From Butyrivibrio hungatei (GTDB taxonomy: Bacteria > Bacillota > Clostridia > Lachnospirales > Lachnospiraceae), in the NCBI RefSeq assembly GCF_900101605.1, contig NZ_FMUR01000006.1, positions 1 to 64,000 on the forward strand: a stretch of 64,000 nucleotides of DNA, given 5' to 3'. Both the position numbers and the translations under genes were made by a program. A model generated the notes under the pieces. That model was not told the origin of the DNA. It saw only the letters and a program-made list of their open reading frames with translations, and did not search any database. Below, piece by piece: positions 51,038 to 59,372 of the stretch; the stretch's first letter is position 1, and the number at the start of each line of letters is the position of its first letter.

Positions 51038-51066
51038 ATTATAACCCAGAATGTATATATACTCAA
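51038..51066 (-). promoter_or_regulatory. SigA-type promoter of the exopolysaccharide operon
   Basis: On the minus strand TTGAGT (51066-51061), 17 bases, TATAAT (51043-51038). Confidence 0.75.
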
Positions 51067-51094
51067 ACATCTATGAATGTCCTGACATTTGCGG

Positions 51095-51883
51095 TCAGCC
51101 GGTGATTTGACTTTTGAGATAAAGATTCCCATTAACTCCGGTCATAACAGGCTCTATGTTATGCTGCTTAACCAGATACGAAAGATTCTGCCTTGTACAC
51201 TCAAGCAGCTCACATGCCTTAGTCGTATCGACAATATTCTTACTTATAAAAGTAAGAATATCCTCATAAGAAACATCAATAATTCGTCCTTTCTCATAAA
51301 GAATCCATGACGGAATATCTATGGAATCGTTGAACGTAACATAATACCCCCCCCATCCGAGGCTACATGACTCATAAAGTCCTCTGTTTGCGATTACCTT
51401 ATCTACTCCCTGAAAGTCCGCAATGTCTGATAGGGATATTTTTTTTACTGTTTTATCTTTAAAAAAACACAGCAAAAAATCTCCTGCAAGCGCTGTACAA
51501 TCAACCAGATTATGCGCATCCCTCTCCGCAACAAATTCAGGGAGCTCATCTATCTTCCGTATGCACAGTCCATCCTGTGAACACCGTCCTTGCGCCAATT
51601 CCAAAAATTTCATTTCATCATACTCTTTCAGCTTGTGAGTAGACAGTATATTGCCTATATTCTGCCTTCCTATGGGAATAACACGTTCTCTCACCCACAT
51701 CAAACTCGCTTCCCTTGGGATTGTATAGATTTCTTTTTTCACAAAACTCGCAAAAAGAAGCGGCGCTGTCCACTCATCAAGTTCGCTTCTAAGCTCAATC
51801 ATAAACGACTTGCTCTTTTCATGGTACAGTAAAACGCCTATATCAAGACTATTATCTTCATCATAGATATCATAGATTTTCAT
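51095..51883 (-). CDS. DUF2442-like protein with C-terminal helix-turn-helix, partner of HipA-like kinase
   Basis: 262 residues. Residues ~1-110 are an unrecognised alpha/beta region. Residues ~125-200 (LVDCTALAGDFLLCFFKDKT, VKKISLSDIADFQGVDK, SIDIPSWILYEKG) look like DUF2442, found in some antitoxin-like proteins. The end (DTTKACELLECTRQNLSYLV, KQHNIEPVMTGVNGNLYLKS) is an HTH_17/MerR-like DNA-binding domain. The ATG at 51883 (AAGG upstream) overlaps the kinase gene by 14 bases. Codons 177-179 contain a run of eight Gs (51347-51354). It probably binds the twin palindromes at 52698-52763 and counteracts the kinase. Confidence 0.6.
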   Translation of the reverse strand: MKIYDIYDEDNSLDIGVLLYHEKSKSFMIELRSELDEWTAPLLFASFVKKEIYTIPREASLMWVRERVIPIGRQNIGNILSTHKLKEYDEMKFLELAQGRCSQDGLCIRKIDELPEFVAERDAHNLVDCTALAGDFLLCFFKDKTVKKISLSDIADFQGVDKVIANRGLYESCSLGWGGYYVTFNDSIDIPSWILYEKGRIIDVSYEDILTFISKNIVDTTKACELLECTRQNLSYLVKQHNIEPVMTGVNGNLYLKSQITG

Positions 51884-52679
51884 AAACCTTGTACCTTCCA
51901 TAGATCATATTCCAAATAGTATCAATAAAAAAGTCTGACAATACCCCCTCCAGATCCTTGAATATCTCTTCTTTATGCTTAGCCTCAAGTATTCCTTTCA
52001 GCGTTTTTCCTTTGGTGGATAAAAGAGACAGATTCTCAAAAGTTGATCTGCTGCCTATGAAATTATTGCATTGTTTATCTCCCATTATGTCAAATTTTTT
52101 TGCATCGTCATCCGACGAACAAGAACATAACAGAGACAATCCATGATCGAACAGAGGCGCAACCCTAACGGTATGCGCTCTTGCATTTCTCAGCACTTCT
52201 ATGTTAGCTCCATGTCTGTCTCGATTAAGGATAAGATAATCAATTACCAGCATATTCTCGATATACTCTCTCCATCCCATCCTAATGCAGAAATCATAAT
52301 GTGATTCTCCAGGCTGCGCATTAAGTCTGTAGAAATCATCAAGCGAAGCCTTACTCTCTCCACGCTCTTTGAAATCATATGATGCACAAAGATACGTGTT
52401 GTATATATTTCCATCAATCTCAATATCAGCATTTATCAGTTCATACTCAAGATGTTCCACTCCAAGAATATCAAGAAGTCTATCCACTATTATTTCATTT
52501 ATACACTCATGTCCCACTATCCCCTTTTCCAAATCAAAGTTTGAAAGCTTATAATACTTCTTGTGACCGCCTATGATCGAACTCGATTTCAGATAAGTCC
52601 CTGCCGTTCCGGAAGAATTTCGCACATGCGACCAATTTAAATATGTAAGATCCTGAGTTTCTCTTATTACCTTTGCCAT
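51870..52679 (-). CDS. HipA-fold Ser/Thr kinase-like protein
   Basis: 269 residues, shorter than classical HipA (~440). The kinase part is visible: YLKSSSIIGGHKKYYKLSNF (glycine loop and ATP-lysine region, K44), HECINEIIVDRLLDILGVEH, the catalytic loop VIDYLILNRDRHGANIEVLR (NRDRHGAN at 152-159) and the metal motif PLFDHG at 175-180. The N-terminal HipA extension is missing. First gene of a two-gene operon (kinase first, partner second). Toxin activity is inference; a role in phage defence or persistence is possible. Confidence 0.75.
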   Translation of the reverse strand: MAKVIRETQDLTYLNWSHVRNSSGTAGTYLKSSSIIGGHKKYYKLSNFDLEKGIVGHECINEIIVDRLLDILGVEHLEYELINADIEIDGNIYNTYLCASYDFKERGESKASLDDFYRLNAQPGESHYDFCIRMGWREYIENMLVIDYLILNRDRHGANIEVLRNARAHTVRVAPLFDHGLSLLCSCSSDDDAKKFDIMGDKQCNNFIGSRSTFENLSLLSTKGKTLKGILEAKHKEEIFKDLEGVLSDFFIDTIWNMIYGRYKVYENL

Positions 52680-52697
52680 ATTACATCCTTTGTTTTT

Positions 52698-52763
52698 ATT
52701 TGACGTGCGTCAAATGTTTTCTATATTATAAAATTCTATTTGACGCGCGTCAAATAGAATTTT
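52698..52763 (-). promoter_or_regulatory. Promoter of the HipA-like operon between two matching palindromic operators
   Basis: Palindromes ATTTGACGTGCGTCAAAT (52698-52715) and ATTTGACGCGCGTCAAAT (52738-52755), centres 40 bases apart. The second extends to a perfect 34-bp palindrome (52730-52763). On the minus strand TTGACG (52753-52748), 17 bases, TATAAT (52730-52725): the -35 lies inside the first operator and the second covers the start region. Confidence 0.85.
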
Positions 52764-52800
52764 CGTATTTAACCCCACACAAAAATCTACCATATACATA

Positions 52801-52837
52801 AAATCTTAAGAAATTTCGACGGTATTTCTTAAGATTT
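52801..52837. repeat. 37-bp palindromic element, copy 2
   Basis: Identical over all 37 bases to 9858-9894, including the TTCGACGGT centre, 43 kb away, again about 100 bases upstream of a PD-(D/E)XK gene. Confidence 0.85.
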
Positions 52838-52855
52838 ATCTGATATCATTATTCA

Positions 52856-52895
52856 GTCGGCGGCTTTTCAACAGCCATTCAATGCCGACAACAGG
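52856..52895 (+). promoter_or_regulatory. Structured leader of the PD-(D/E)XK gene, copy 2
   Basis: GTCGGC and GCCGAC form the outer stem, GGCT/AGCC the inner one. A small hairpin GGCATAATGCC follows before the Shine-Dalgarno. Compare 9916-9955. Confidence 0.45.
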
Positions 52896-52937
52896 GCATA
52901 ATGCCTATTCTATTTTAATCTGAAAGGAATTATCTAA

Positions 52938-53975
52938 ATGACCGAAGTAAACGGTAAATCAAAAAATCTCACCTATGAAACGGCAACAGGCGAAATTGAA
53001 TTTACGCTAATGAGCGACATGATGTTCCACTACGTCATGCAAAAATCTGAAAATGCGCTTATGGGGCTCGTATGTGCTCTTAAAGGAATCACTCCGAAGG
53101 ATGTCAAAAAGCTGTTAGTAACCAATCCGATTGATCTTAACAGTACAGGTAAAGAAACCATCATGGATATCAAACTCACTCTAAACAACGATGAAATTCT
53201 TAACATTGAGCTTCAAGTATATCCTGATAAATACTGGACTTCACGTTCAATACTGTATCTTTGCCGCGCATATGACAACATCGGCAGCGGAGAAGACTAT
53301 TCTCTTATAAAGCCCACCACACTGTTTTGCATCACCGATCAAAAGCTTCTTCCAAATGCTACAGAGGAATTTTATTCCAAATATCGTCTTACCAATCTGA
53401 AAAGCCACGATTTATACACTGATAAATTCGGTATAAATGTGCTACAATTAAACCACATTGATATTGCTACAGAAGAAGATATCAGCAATAATCTTGTCTT
53501 TTGGGCAAAACTTTTCAACGCAACAACTTGGGAAGAATTTAAGGCTCTGGCAAAGGATCATCCCGATATAAAGGAGGTAGGCAACTTGATCTTTGAACTT
53601 AATTACGACAACCGTGCAAAAGACCTTCTCGAAGGTCAGCGTCGTTACAGAGAACAGATGAACTCTCAATATACTGCCGGATACACAGATGCAGCAGAGA
53701 AGTTCGAACAGGAAATCTCAAAAAAAGATGCCACCATTGCTGATAACAAAGCTACCATTGCCGCCAGAGATGCCACTATTGCTGATAACAAAGCTACTAT
53801 TGCCGCCAGAGATGCCACTATTGCCGATAACAAAGCTACTATTGCCGCCAGAGATGCCACTATTGCCGATAACAAAGCTACTATTGCCGCCAGAGATGCC
53901 ACTATCGCTGATAAGAATCTTGAAATAGAAACTCTCAAGGCAAAGCTCAAGGAGTATGAGCAATCTAAAAAATAA
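52938..53975 (+). CDS. PD-(D/E)XK nuclease family transposase-like protein with repeat tail
   Basis: 345 residues. YETATGEIEFTLMSDMMFHY, nuclease residues D77 (MDIKLTL) and E91-x-Q93 (NIELQVY), closely related to the protein at 10001. From residue ~263 the C-terminus is built of a 14-residue repeat (DATIADNKATIAAR) present four times plus a partial copy, encoded by a 42-bp tandem DNA repeat, ending in a coiled coil (KNLEIETLKAKLKEYEQ). AAAGGA precedes the ATG. It has no adjacent integrase or resolvase. Confidence 0.8.
   Translation: MTEVNGKSKNLTYETATGEIEFTLMSDMMFHYVMQKSENALMGLVCALKGITPKDVKKLLVTNPIDLNSTGKETIMDIKLTLNNDEILNIELQVYPDKYWTSRSILYLCRAYDNIGSGEDYSLIKPTTLFCITDQKLLPNATEEFYSKYRLTNLKSHDLYTDKFGINVLQLNHIDIATEEDISNNLVFWAKLFNATTWEEFKALAKDHPDIKEVGNLIFELNYDNRAKDLLEGQRRYREQMNSQYTAGYTDAAEKFEQEISKKDATIADNKATIAARDATIADNKATIAARDATIADNKATIAARDATIADNKATIAARDATIADKNLEIETLKAKLKEYEQSKK
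53727..53914 (+). repeat. 42-bp in-frame tandem repeat inside the nuclease gene
   Basis: Four near-identical units start at 53727, 53769, 53811 and 53853, plus 20 bases of a fifth. Units differ only at single silent or nearly silent positions, so the array is recent and can expand or contract without frameshift. Confidence 0.9.
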
Positions 53976-53996
53976 TTTTGATAATAACAGCTAATG

Positions 53997-54041
53997 AATT
54001 ACGTCCCTTTCGGTCTATCTTGAAAGGGACGTAATTTATTT
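53997..54041 (+). terminator. Terminator of the second PD-(D/E)XK gene
   Basis: AATTACGTCCCTTTC pairs with GAAAGGGACGTAATT (53997-54036), followed by TATTTC. Confidence 0.75.
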
Positions 54042-54395
54042 CAATCGTACTTTTTTACCTTGGCTCTCTTCCTATATTTCTTCTCCACCCTGCGATAATT
54101 TAAAATAAGCAGAATAGCTGACCCAACAACCATTCCGGCACACTTGATAAATTCACTAAACTTTCTTGTCTCAATATATCCCCGACCGGCCTCAGGCTCA
54201 TATAACAAAAATCGCCTCCGTCTCTTTAAGTCGTTCTATCTCTGCAACACACTCTGAGGTTGTCACAGCCATATTTTCCGGATTACTTGCTGTTTCATTT
54301 GCTGTTTTATCTCAGATTTAGCGCATCCTGCGAGAAAATGACAACATGCTATACCTATTGCTATTTCTACAAACAATTTTTTCGTACCAAATGCT
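54041..54395 (-). pseudogene. Degraded lipoprotein gene with two frameshifts
   Basis: Read on the minus strand, a lipobox (FLAGCAKSE) appears near 54335 after a hydrophobic stretch (IGIACCH). The frame then breaks; the +1 frame gives NETASNPENMAVTTSECVAE, IERLKETEAIFVI and a stop, and a further shift gives EPEAGRGYIETRKF, a membrane segment (GMVVGSAILLI) and KKYRKRAKVKKYD before the stop at 54041. No intact start is visible after the AAAGGAG at 54380. It lies directly before another lipoprotein gene. Confidence 0.6.
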
Positions 54396-54407
54396 CCTTT
54401 ATACGTC

Positions 54408-55973
54408 TCAATCTTCAGCTCCATTTAGTGAACCCATAAGTTCTTCAAATCTCATAGTCCCTTCAATTTGCTCAAATCTATATTTCTTGATTTTATTCAC
54501 TTCTGCGATAATCTCTTCATCGGTCATTTCTTTCTCAGTACAATTATGATACTTCTCCGCATCTTCAATTTCATAATCCGGTACCAATTCGCCCTTGTCT
54601 CGTTTTGACATATATTCCTCATATGAACCTGACATACTGCCATCTTCTGCATGATATATACCCTTCCCAGGGGCATATTGGTATCCCGGATTCCCTCCCA
54701 TACCATATCCCCAATGATTCATTAAACACCTGGCATGACCGTTTTCATACGTATAAAGAGACATAAAAAAGCCGGGATGATCAACTACCAGTTCCGGAAT
54801 ATCATCATCGTCAGCATATATAAGATTATATTTCCAATAATTCCAATCGATGTCAAAATAATACTTTTTGGCAATTGCCGTGTAGCACTCTTCATAGCTA
54901 CTGTATACACCATCTATACCGGAAAAGATATTCTTCATGCTTTCAACAGTAAAGTCTCCTCCAATTTTAGACATTGTATTTTCATCGATTATCCATTCAG
55001 GCTCAAAAGAATCTTCATTACGCTGTATGAACGTAGAAAGAGATCCTGTACTGTAAAGAAGAACCTGTTTTCCGAATTCGCTGTCCGCGATAATAATAAT
55101 ATCTTTTACCCCATCCTCATCAAAATCAAAAAAACCAACGTCAATAATTTTTATTAAACGAGTTTCTTTCCACGATGATTTTTCACAGCTCATCTTCAGT
55201 TCTGTAAGAAAACGGTTATTTTTTGTGAGAATAATAGAAACTCTGTCGTCTAATTCCGCAGGATACGTGATAAGTTTAATCGGCTCGTTAAATTGAACGC
55301 GTGACAATTTTGCCTCATAGCAATGCTCTTTGTCACAATGATCATCCCATTGAATAGCATTAGATTCCATGAGAAAGTCTTCATCCGATTTAGTAAAAGA
55401 AATGACTCTGTCGGCAAAAAGTCCATAATGCTTGTCTGAATCAGAGTTCACCTGAAATCTCAGTACATAATGATCTCCTTTTCTCTTTCCCGCTGTGCAT
55501 GTATATGTGTTTTTTAAACTTGCTAAATGTTCAGAATAAAAAGAATCAAATTCATCAATATATATCCATGAAGTAAGCGTATCATCCCGACATTCATCTC
55601 TCCCAGTGTATTTCTTAATATAATCCGTAAGAGTCTCTTTATTTACGGAATACAAAACATTGGGGATTCTATCTTTGCACTTTATACGTCTGTACGCTCT
55701 TATTTCGCTATCATCAGTAACTTCCTTAACAAGTCCGTTTTCCGAACAAAGCATTACATCCCAGTCTATTTCATCTTGTTTGTTAAAAGTTTTCTCGAGG
55801 AAACCCTTGTACTCATCTGTATTAAACGCTTCTGTAAATCTCTTTAGCTCTGCCTTTGACAACGTAATTTCTTTGTCGCTTTTTTTCGAGAGTATATTAC
55901 TTGATGCTATGTAACTGCATCCTAACACAAGTAATATTATTGAAATTATTGTTATTATTTTCTTTTTCTGCAT
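54408..55973 (-). CDS. Predicted lipoprotein with acidic VCBS-like motif
   Basis: 521 residues from the ATG at 55973, giving a lipoprotein signal (MQKKKIITIISIILLVLGC) with the Cys at 19; ATGs at 55994 and 56009 are alternatives. The mature part has an FG-GAP/VCBS-like segment (VGFFDFDEDGVKDIIIIADS) near 285 and a second acidic motif YNLIYADDDDIPELVVD near 400, like the motifs in the two other lipoproteins here. Extracellular, membrane-tethered; function unknown. Confidence 0.65.
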   Translation of the reverse strand: MQKKKIITIISIILLVLGCSYIASSNILSKKSDKEITLSKAELKRFTEAFNTDEYKGFLEKTFNKQDEIDWDVMLCSENGLVKEVTDDSEIRAYRRIKCKDRIPNVLYSVNKETLTDYIKKYTGRDECRDDTLTSWIYIDEFDSFYSEHLASLKNTYTCTAGKRKGDHYVLRFQVNSDSDKHYGLFADRVISFTKSDEDFLMESNAIQWDDHCDKEHCYEAKLSRVQFNEPIKLITYPAELDDRVSIILTKNNRFLTELKMSCEKSSWKETRLIKIIDVGFFDFDEDGVKDIIIIADSEFGKQVLLYSTGSLSTFIQRNEDSFEPEWIIDENTMSKIGGDFTVESMKNIFSGIDGVYSSYEECYTAIAKKYYFDIDWNYWKYNLIYADDDDIPELVVDHPGFFMSLYTYENGHARCLMNHWGYGMGGNPGYQYAPGKGIYHAEDGSMSGSYEEYMSKRDKGELVPDYEIEDAEKYHNCTEKEMTDEEIIAEVNKIKKYRFEQIEGTMRFEELMGSLNGAED

Positions 55974-56202
55974 TTGATTCCAAATATCCTTCATAGTACA
56001 AATCTTCACGGCTTTTATTATACATTTTAGTCTGCAAGGCCATTGTGAATTCTTTGTGATTTACCCCCGCATAATCAAAATAAGTCCTACAAATGAGTTA
56101 TACTGTATAATGCGATTTAATAGGGGCGCGCGCACCGACAGGAAGACTGTAAACAATGCATAAGCCGGATACTAATTTGATTCCCATTTAGGAGATTTTT
56201 TT

Positions 56203-56916
56203 ATGAAGAAGAAAGCATTTATAATACTGATCTGCATAACAGCTTTGCTTGCAGGATGCCAAAATACAAAAACCGATATAGCAAACGACATATCCACTGA
56301 TGCCGGCTCTACTTCTACGCACGATGAAGATATCGCATCCATTGGTATTTCCAACGATGGCGACGGCGATGACTTCCACGAAAATCAGTGGATATTTGGA
56401 AAAGGGTTTTCTTCATGGCAAGAAGGATATAAAGCATACATTGAAACCGCCCCAGATTTCCCGCGTTATAGGCTCATTTATGTAGATGACGATGATATTC
56501 CCGAACTTGCTATTGAGGGTTATTGTGAAGCAGACGGATGTCTGATTGTTTCATTTCATCATGGAGAAGTAAACATACTTCATACGCTTATGTTGGGTTT
56601 TTCGTATATTGAAAAAAAAGGACTTCTATGTAATTCGAATGGGTGCCAAGGACAATATTATGATATAGTTTATTCCCTTTCGGAAGGAAAATGGAAATGT
56701 ATTTTTTCAGGCGGAAGATATACATATGATCTTGGCAGTTGGGATGACGAAGCAGGAAAATTTCTTGATTTTCACTATGCCATAGACGATGTAGAAGTCG
56801 ATGAAAAAACATATTATGAAAAACTGAAAAAAATATATGACGAAAAAGCAGCTATATATTCATTTTGCGACGGTTGTAACAAAGAAGAATTTATTACTGC
56901 TCTAAGTGAATACTGA
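56203..56916 (+). CDS. Predicted lipoprotein with acidic motif
   Basis: 237 residues. Lipobox LLAGC at 15-19 after KKKAFIILICITA. The motif YRLIYVDDDDIPELAIEG near 91-108 matches YNLIYADDDDIPELVVD in the neighbour at 54408. The remainder is beta-rich with CDGCNKEEF at the end. It is the only plus-strand gene of the lipoprotein group. Function not recognised. Confidence 0.7.
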   Translation: MKKKAFIILICITALLAGCQNTKTDIANDISTDAGSTSTHDEDIASIGISNDGDGDDFHENQWIFGKGFSSWQEGYKAYIETAPDFPRYRLIYVDDDDIPELAIEGYCEADGCLIVSFHHGEVNILHTLMLGFSYIEKKGLLCNSNGCQGQYYDIVYSLSEGKWKCIFSGGRYTYDLGSWDDEAGKFLDFHYAIDDVEVDEKTYYEKLKKIYDEKAAIYSFCDGCNKEEFITALSEY

Positions 56917-56934
56917 TTTAATACCATTTTCTTT

Positions 56935-58083
56935 TTAGCTGTTTTTGAGCACGTCCCTCACAAGTTCATAGAATTCATCACAGGGCATGGATGAACCATC
57001 ATCGGTTATAATTTGATTATGCGATATTTTCCCGTTATATCTGACATATTTATCTTCAAACATGACTCTGTCCTGAATCATTCCTATAAAGCCATCTCTA
57101 TCATAACCATAAGAATTAATATAATCCTCTATTGTATCAATATTTTCATTTTCATTGATATAAATACAAACCGTCATTGTCACATCACTTAAAAGATGTG
57201 ACATTTCCGACGAGATATTCTTCGTAGAATAAATTTTACTGTTCATAAATACCATTTCACCAACAGATCGCCATGTGAGTTCCTCTAGCCAATTTTCTCC
57301 ATCATGTGACTTTACGAGATCCGCATACTTAAGTCCAAGCTCATTCATTACCAGACCGCCCTCTCCTTTAAAATATTTAAAGTTAAAGTCAACGTCATAA
57401 TCATAATCGCTATAATCCAGTGATGAATGCATATAATTTGGATTACCATAACAATCTTCGTAATCATTAATTTTATGAATATTAGGAACACCGCCTTCTT
57501 TTAGAATATAAAGATCCCAACAACTACCTCTGTTCGATTTATAATTCCCATTAAGATATGCAATGATTCCCATATCATTTATTGCCGGCTCATAATGAGT
57601 CAGTTCTGTGAAACTTCCACCATCGGCCATTGTAATAAAATATCCGTTTCCTACATGTTTGGAAGGCAACGGTCCATAATTTTGAAGCCACCCGTAGGAA
57701 CCTGATTTATTATATTTTCCATTAACTTCGGTAATAACAAAATAGCTTCCCTCACCATCTCCAATAACAAGCTCATCAGAACCATTTTTATCAAAATCTA
57801 CATAAGTAAAAAGAAAACTCGGCATCCATAGTTGCCCCCATAAATTTGAAGCCGTATCTACAAATTCTTTTTCAAAAAATGATCTATACCTCTCGTCATC
57901 TTCTTTTTCACTGCAAGACGGAGCAATTGGATTATCCAAGTTCGTTCGTACAGCCTTATATGTATTTGTTGCCTCCTCGATCGATACGTCACTGCAAATA
58001 TCACCTGAAACTGGTTCTTTATTATCACCGCATGCTGTCAGTAATAAACACAACATTACTAAAAATATTTTTCCTACCTTCAT
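56935..58083 (-). CDS. Predicted lipoprotein with VCBS-like motif
   Basis: 382 residues. Lipobox LLLTAC near 14-18. FLFTYVDFDKNGSDELVIGD near 110 is an FG-GAP/VCBS-like calcium loop and aligns with the DDDDIPEL motifs of the two lipoproteins to the left. Its ATG overlaps the stop of the SGNH gene by four bases, so it is the last gene of the acyl-modification operon. Confidence 0.68.
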   Translation of the reverse strand: MKVGKIFLVMLCLLLTACGDNKEPVSGDICSDVSIEEATNTYKAVRTNLDNPIAPSCSEKEDDERYRSFFEKEFVDTASNLWGQLWMPSFLFTYVDFDKNGSDELVIGDGEGSYFVITEVNGKYNKSGSYGWLQNYGPLPSKHVGNGYFITMADGGSFTELTHYEPAINDMGIIAYLNGNYKSNRGSCWDLYILKEGGVPNIHKINDYEDCYGNPNYMHSSLDYSDYDYDVDFNFKYFKGEGGLVMNELGLKYADLVKSHDGENWLEELTWRSVGEMVFMNSKIYSTKNISSEMSHLLSDVTMTVCIYINENENIDTIEDYINSYGYDRDGFIGMIQDRVMFEDKYVRYNGKISHNQIITDDGSSMPCDEFYELVRDVLKNS

Positions 58084-59294
58084 TCTGCCTCTTCATTCTC
58101 GTCATTTACTTCCGATTTCCAATAATCTCCGTTCGCGATTCGTTCACGGATCTTATCTTCGCTGCGGGAGAGTTCTTCCATCCAAAGGTCGTAGGACTTC
58201 TTCCAGGAATTGTACTCACGGCCGTGTCTTCTGTCGTGCTTACCGAGTTTACCGGTCTTAACGTAGTTCTCTGACAAGTAATCTTCAAACCAAACCGTCA
58301 CTTTATCGGCGCCGACAATATTCGTGTGAGTTCCACCGTCTTTGTAATCGGTAGCCTCATCAAAGCCAATCTCATCTAGATGCTGATTCATATCAAGGAA
58401 ATTGTAGCCTCTCTCTGTCACATAATCCCTGATGTAATTGATTTTCTTTTGCTCCTCTTCGCTTACGGTAAACGGAGTGATAATAAAGAGCGCATCCTTA
58501 TTATGCTTATTAAGACATGAAATAAGATCCGCCAAATATTCTTCCTGCTCAGCAGGCATCTTCACTACATCCGTAGCATTATGGCAATTCTCTTTTTCCG
58601 CAGGTCCAACCTCATCAGAAGACGTAAAACCTTTCAGATCATCAGGATACTCATAAAAAAACGTACGTAGCTGGCTCCACATTACAAGTGTCTTCCAATT
58701 TGAATGATACTTAAAAATATCAAAGTAAAAGTTAATGCGTTTCATATCCTCATTAACTTTGCCATCATCGCCACTCACAGCATTCTCTGCATTATCTTCA
58801 TCATTCTCAGAATCTTCTGCATCATCTGCATAATCTTCATCTACCATCGCATTTATGGCGCGAATCCTGTTAAGAGAATACTTCATGTTATCCGTAACTT
58901 CCCTTGTGTGACCCATGTGCTTATCTTTATCTTCATTTATAAGTTGCTCATCCTCTGCCTGCCACATCTTCATCTCAAAGATAAAAAGATCCGGATCCTG
59001 CGTCTTAAGAGCCTCTTCCACAAGATACTTTGCTGCAACCGGTCTTTGCATGTTTGTAGAAAGAGGATACATGGTTATCCCCATATCCCCGTAGATTCTT
59101 GGTGTAGCAATACAATAAGGAACAGGACTTGAACCGATAACAACAGCATCTATCGTATTCTTTTTTTCCGCATAAAAACCGACAAACCTATCCTTCGCAT
59201 CACTGGGGGTTCTGATACAGTAAGTGATATGAGGGATAAGCCACATAACCGCCACTATGAAAATTATTATCTTAAATATCTGTTTCTTACTCAT
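58080..59294 (-). CDS. SGNH/DltD-like membrane-anchored hydrolase/acyl-transfer partner
   Basis: 404 residues. One N-terminal membrane helix (IFKIIIFIVAVMWLIPHI). VVIGSSPVPYCIATPRIYGD near 50-70 gives the nucleophile Ser block, and KDGGTHTNIVGADKV near 330 holds the catalytic Asp/His block of SGNH enzymes. An acidic low-complexity stretch (DEDYADDAEDSENDEDNAEN) lies near 150-170. Directly downstream of an MBOAT gene, as DltD or AlgJ/AlgX follow DltB/AlgI. It probably moves an acyl group onto an extracellular polymer. Confidence 0.7.
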   Translation of the reverse strand: MSKKQIFKIIIFIVAVMWLIPHITYCIRTPSDAKDRFVGFYAEKKNTIDAVVIGSSPVPYCIATPRIYGDMGITMYPLSTNMQRPVAAKYLVEEALKTQDPDLFIFEMKMWQAEDEQLINEDKDKHMGHTREVTDNMKYSLNRIRAINAMVDEDYADDAEDSENDEDNAENAVSGDDGKVNEDMKRINFYFDIFKYHSNWKTLVMWSQLRTFFYEYPDDLKGFTSSDEVGPAEKENCHNATDVVKMPAEQEEYLADLISCLNKHNKDALFIITPFTVSEEEQKKINYIRDYVTERGYNFLDMNQHLDEIGFDEATDYKDGGTHTNIVGADKVTVWFEDYLSENYVKTGKLGKHDRRHGREYNSWKKSYDLWMEELSRSEDKIRERIANGDYWKSEVNDENEEAE

Positions 59295-59372
59295 AGTTTT
59301 TTATCTGAAATCCTTATAAACCAACAACCTATAATACTTCCCTTAATCGCATGCAAACCGCGCTATTAAAAC

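Noticed and set aside
53727-53914. Regularly spaced repeats suggesting a CRISPR array
   Set aside because: Units are contiguous, in frame and code for a coiled-coil tail; there are no unique spacers.
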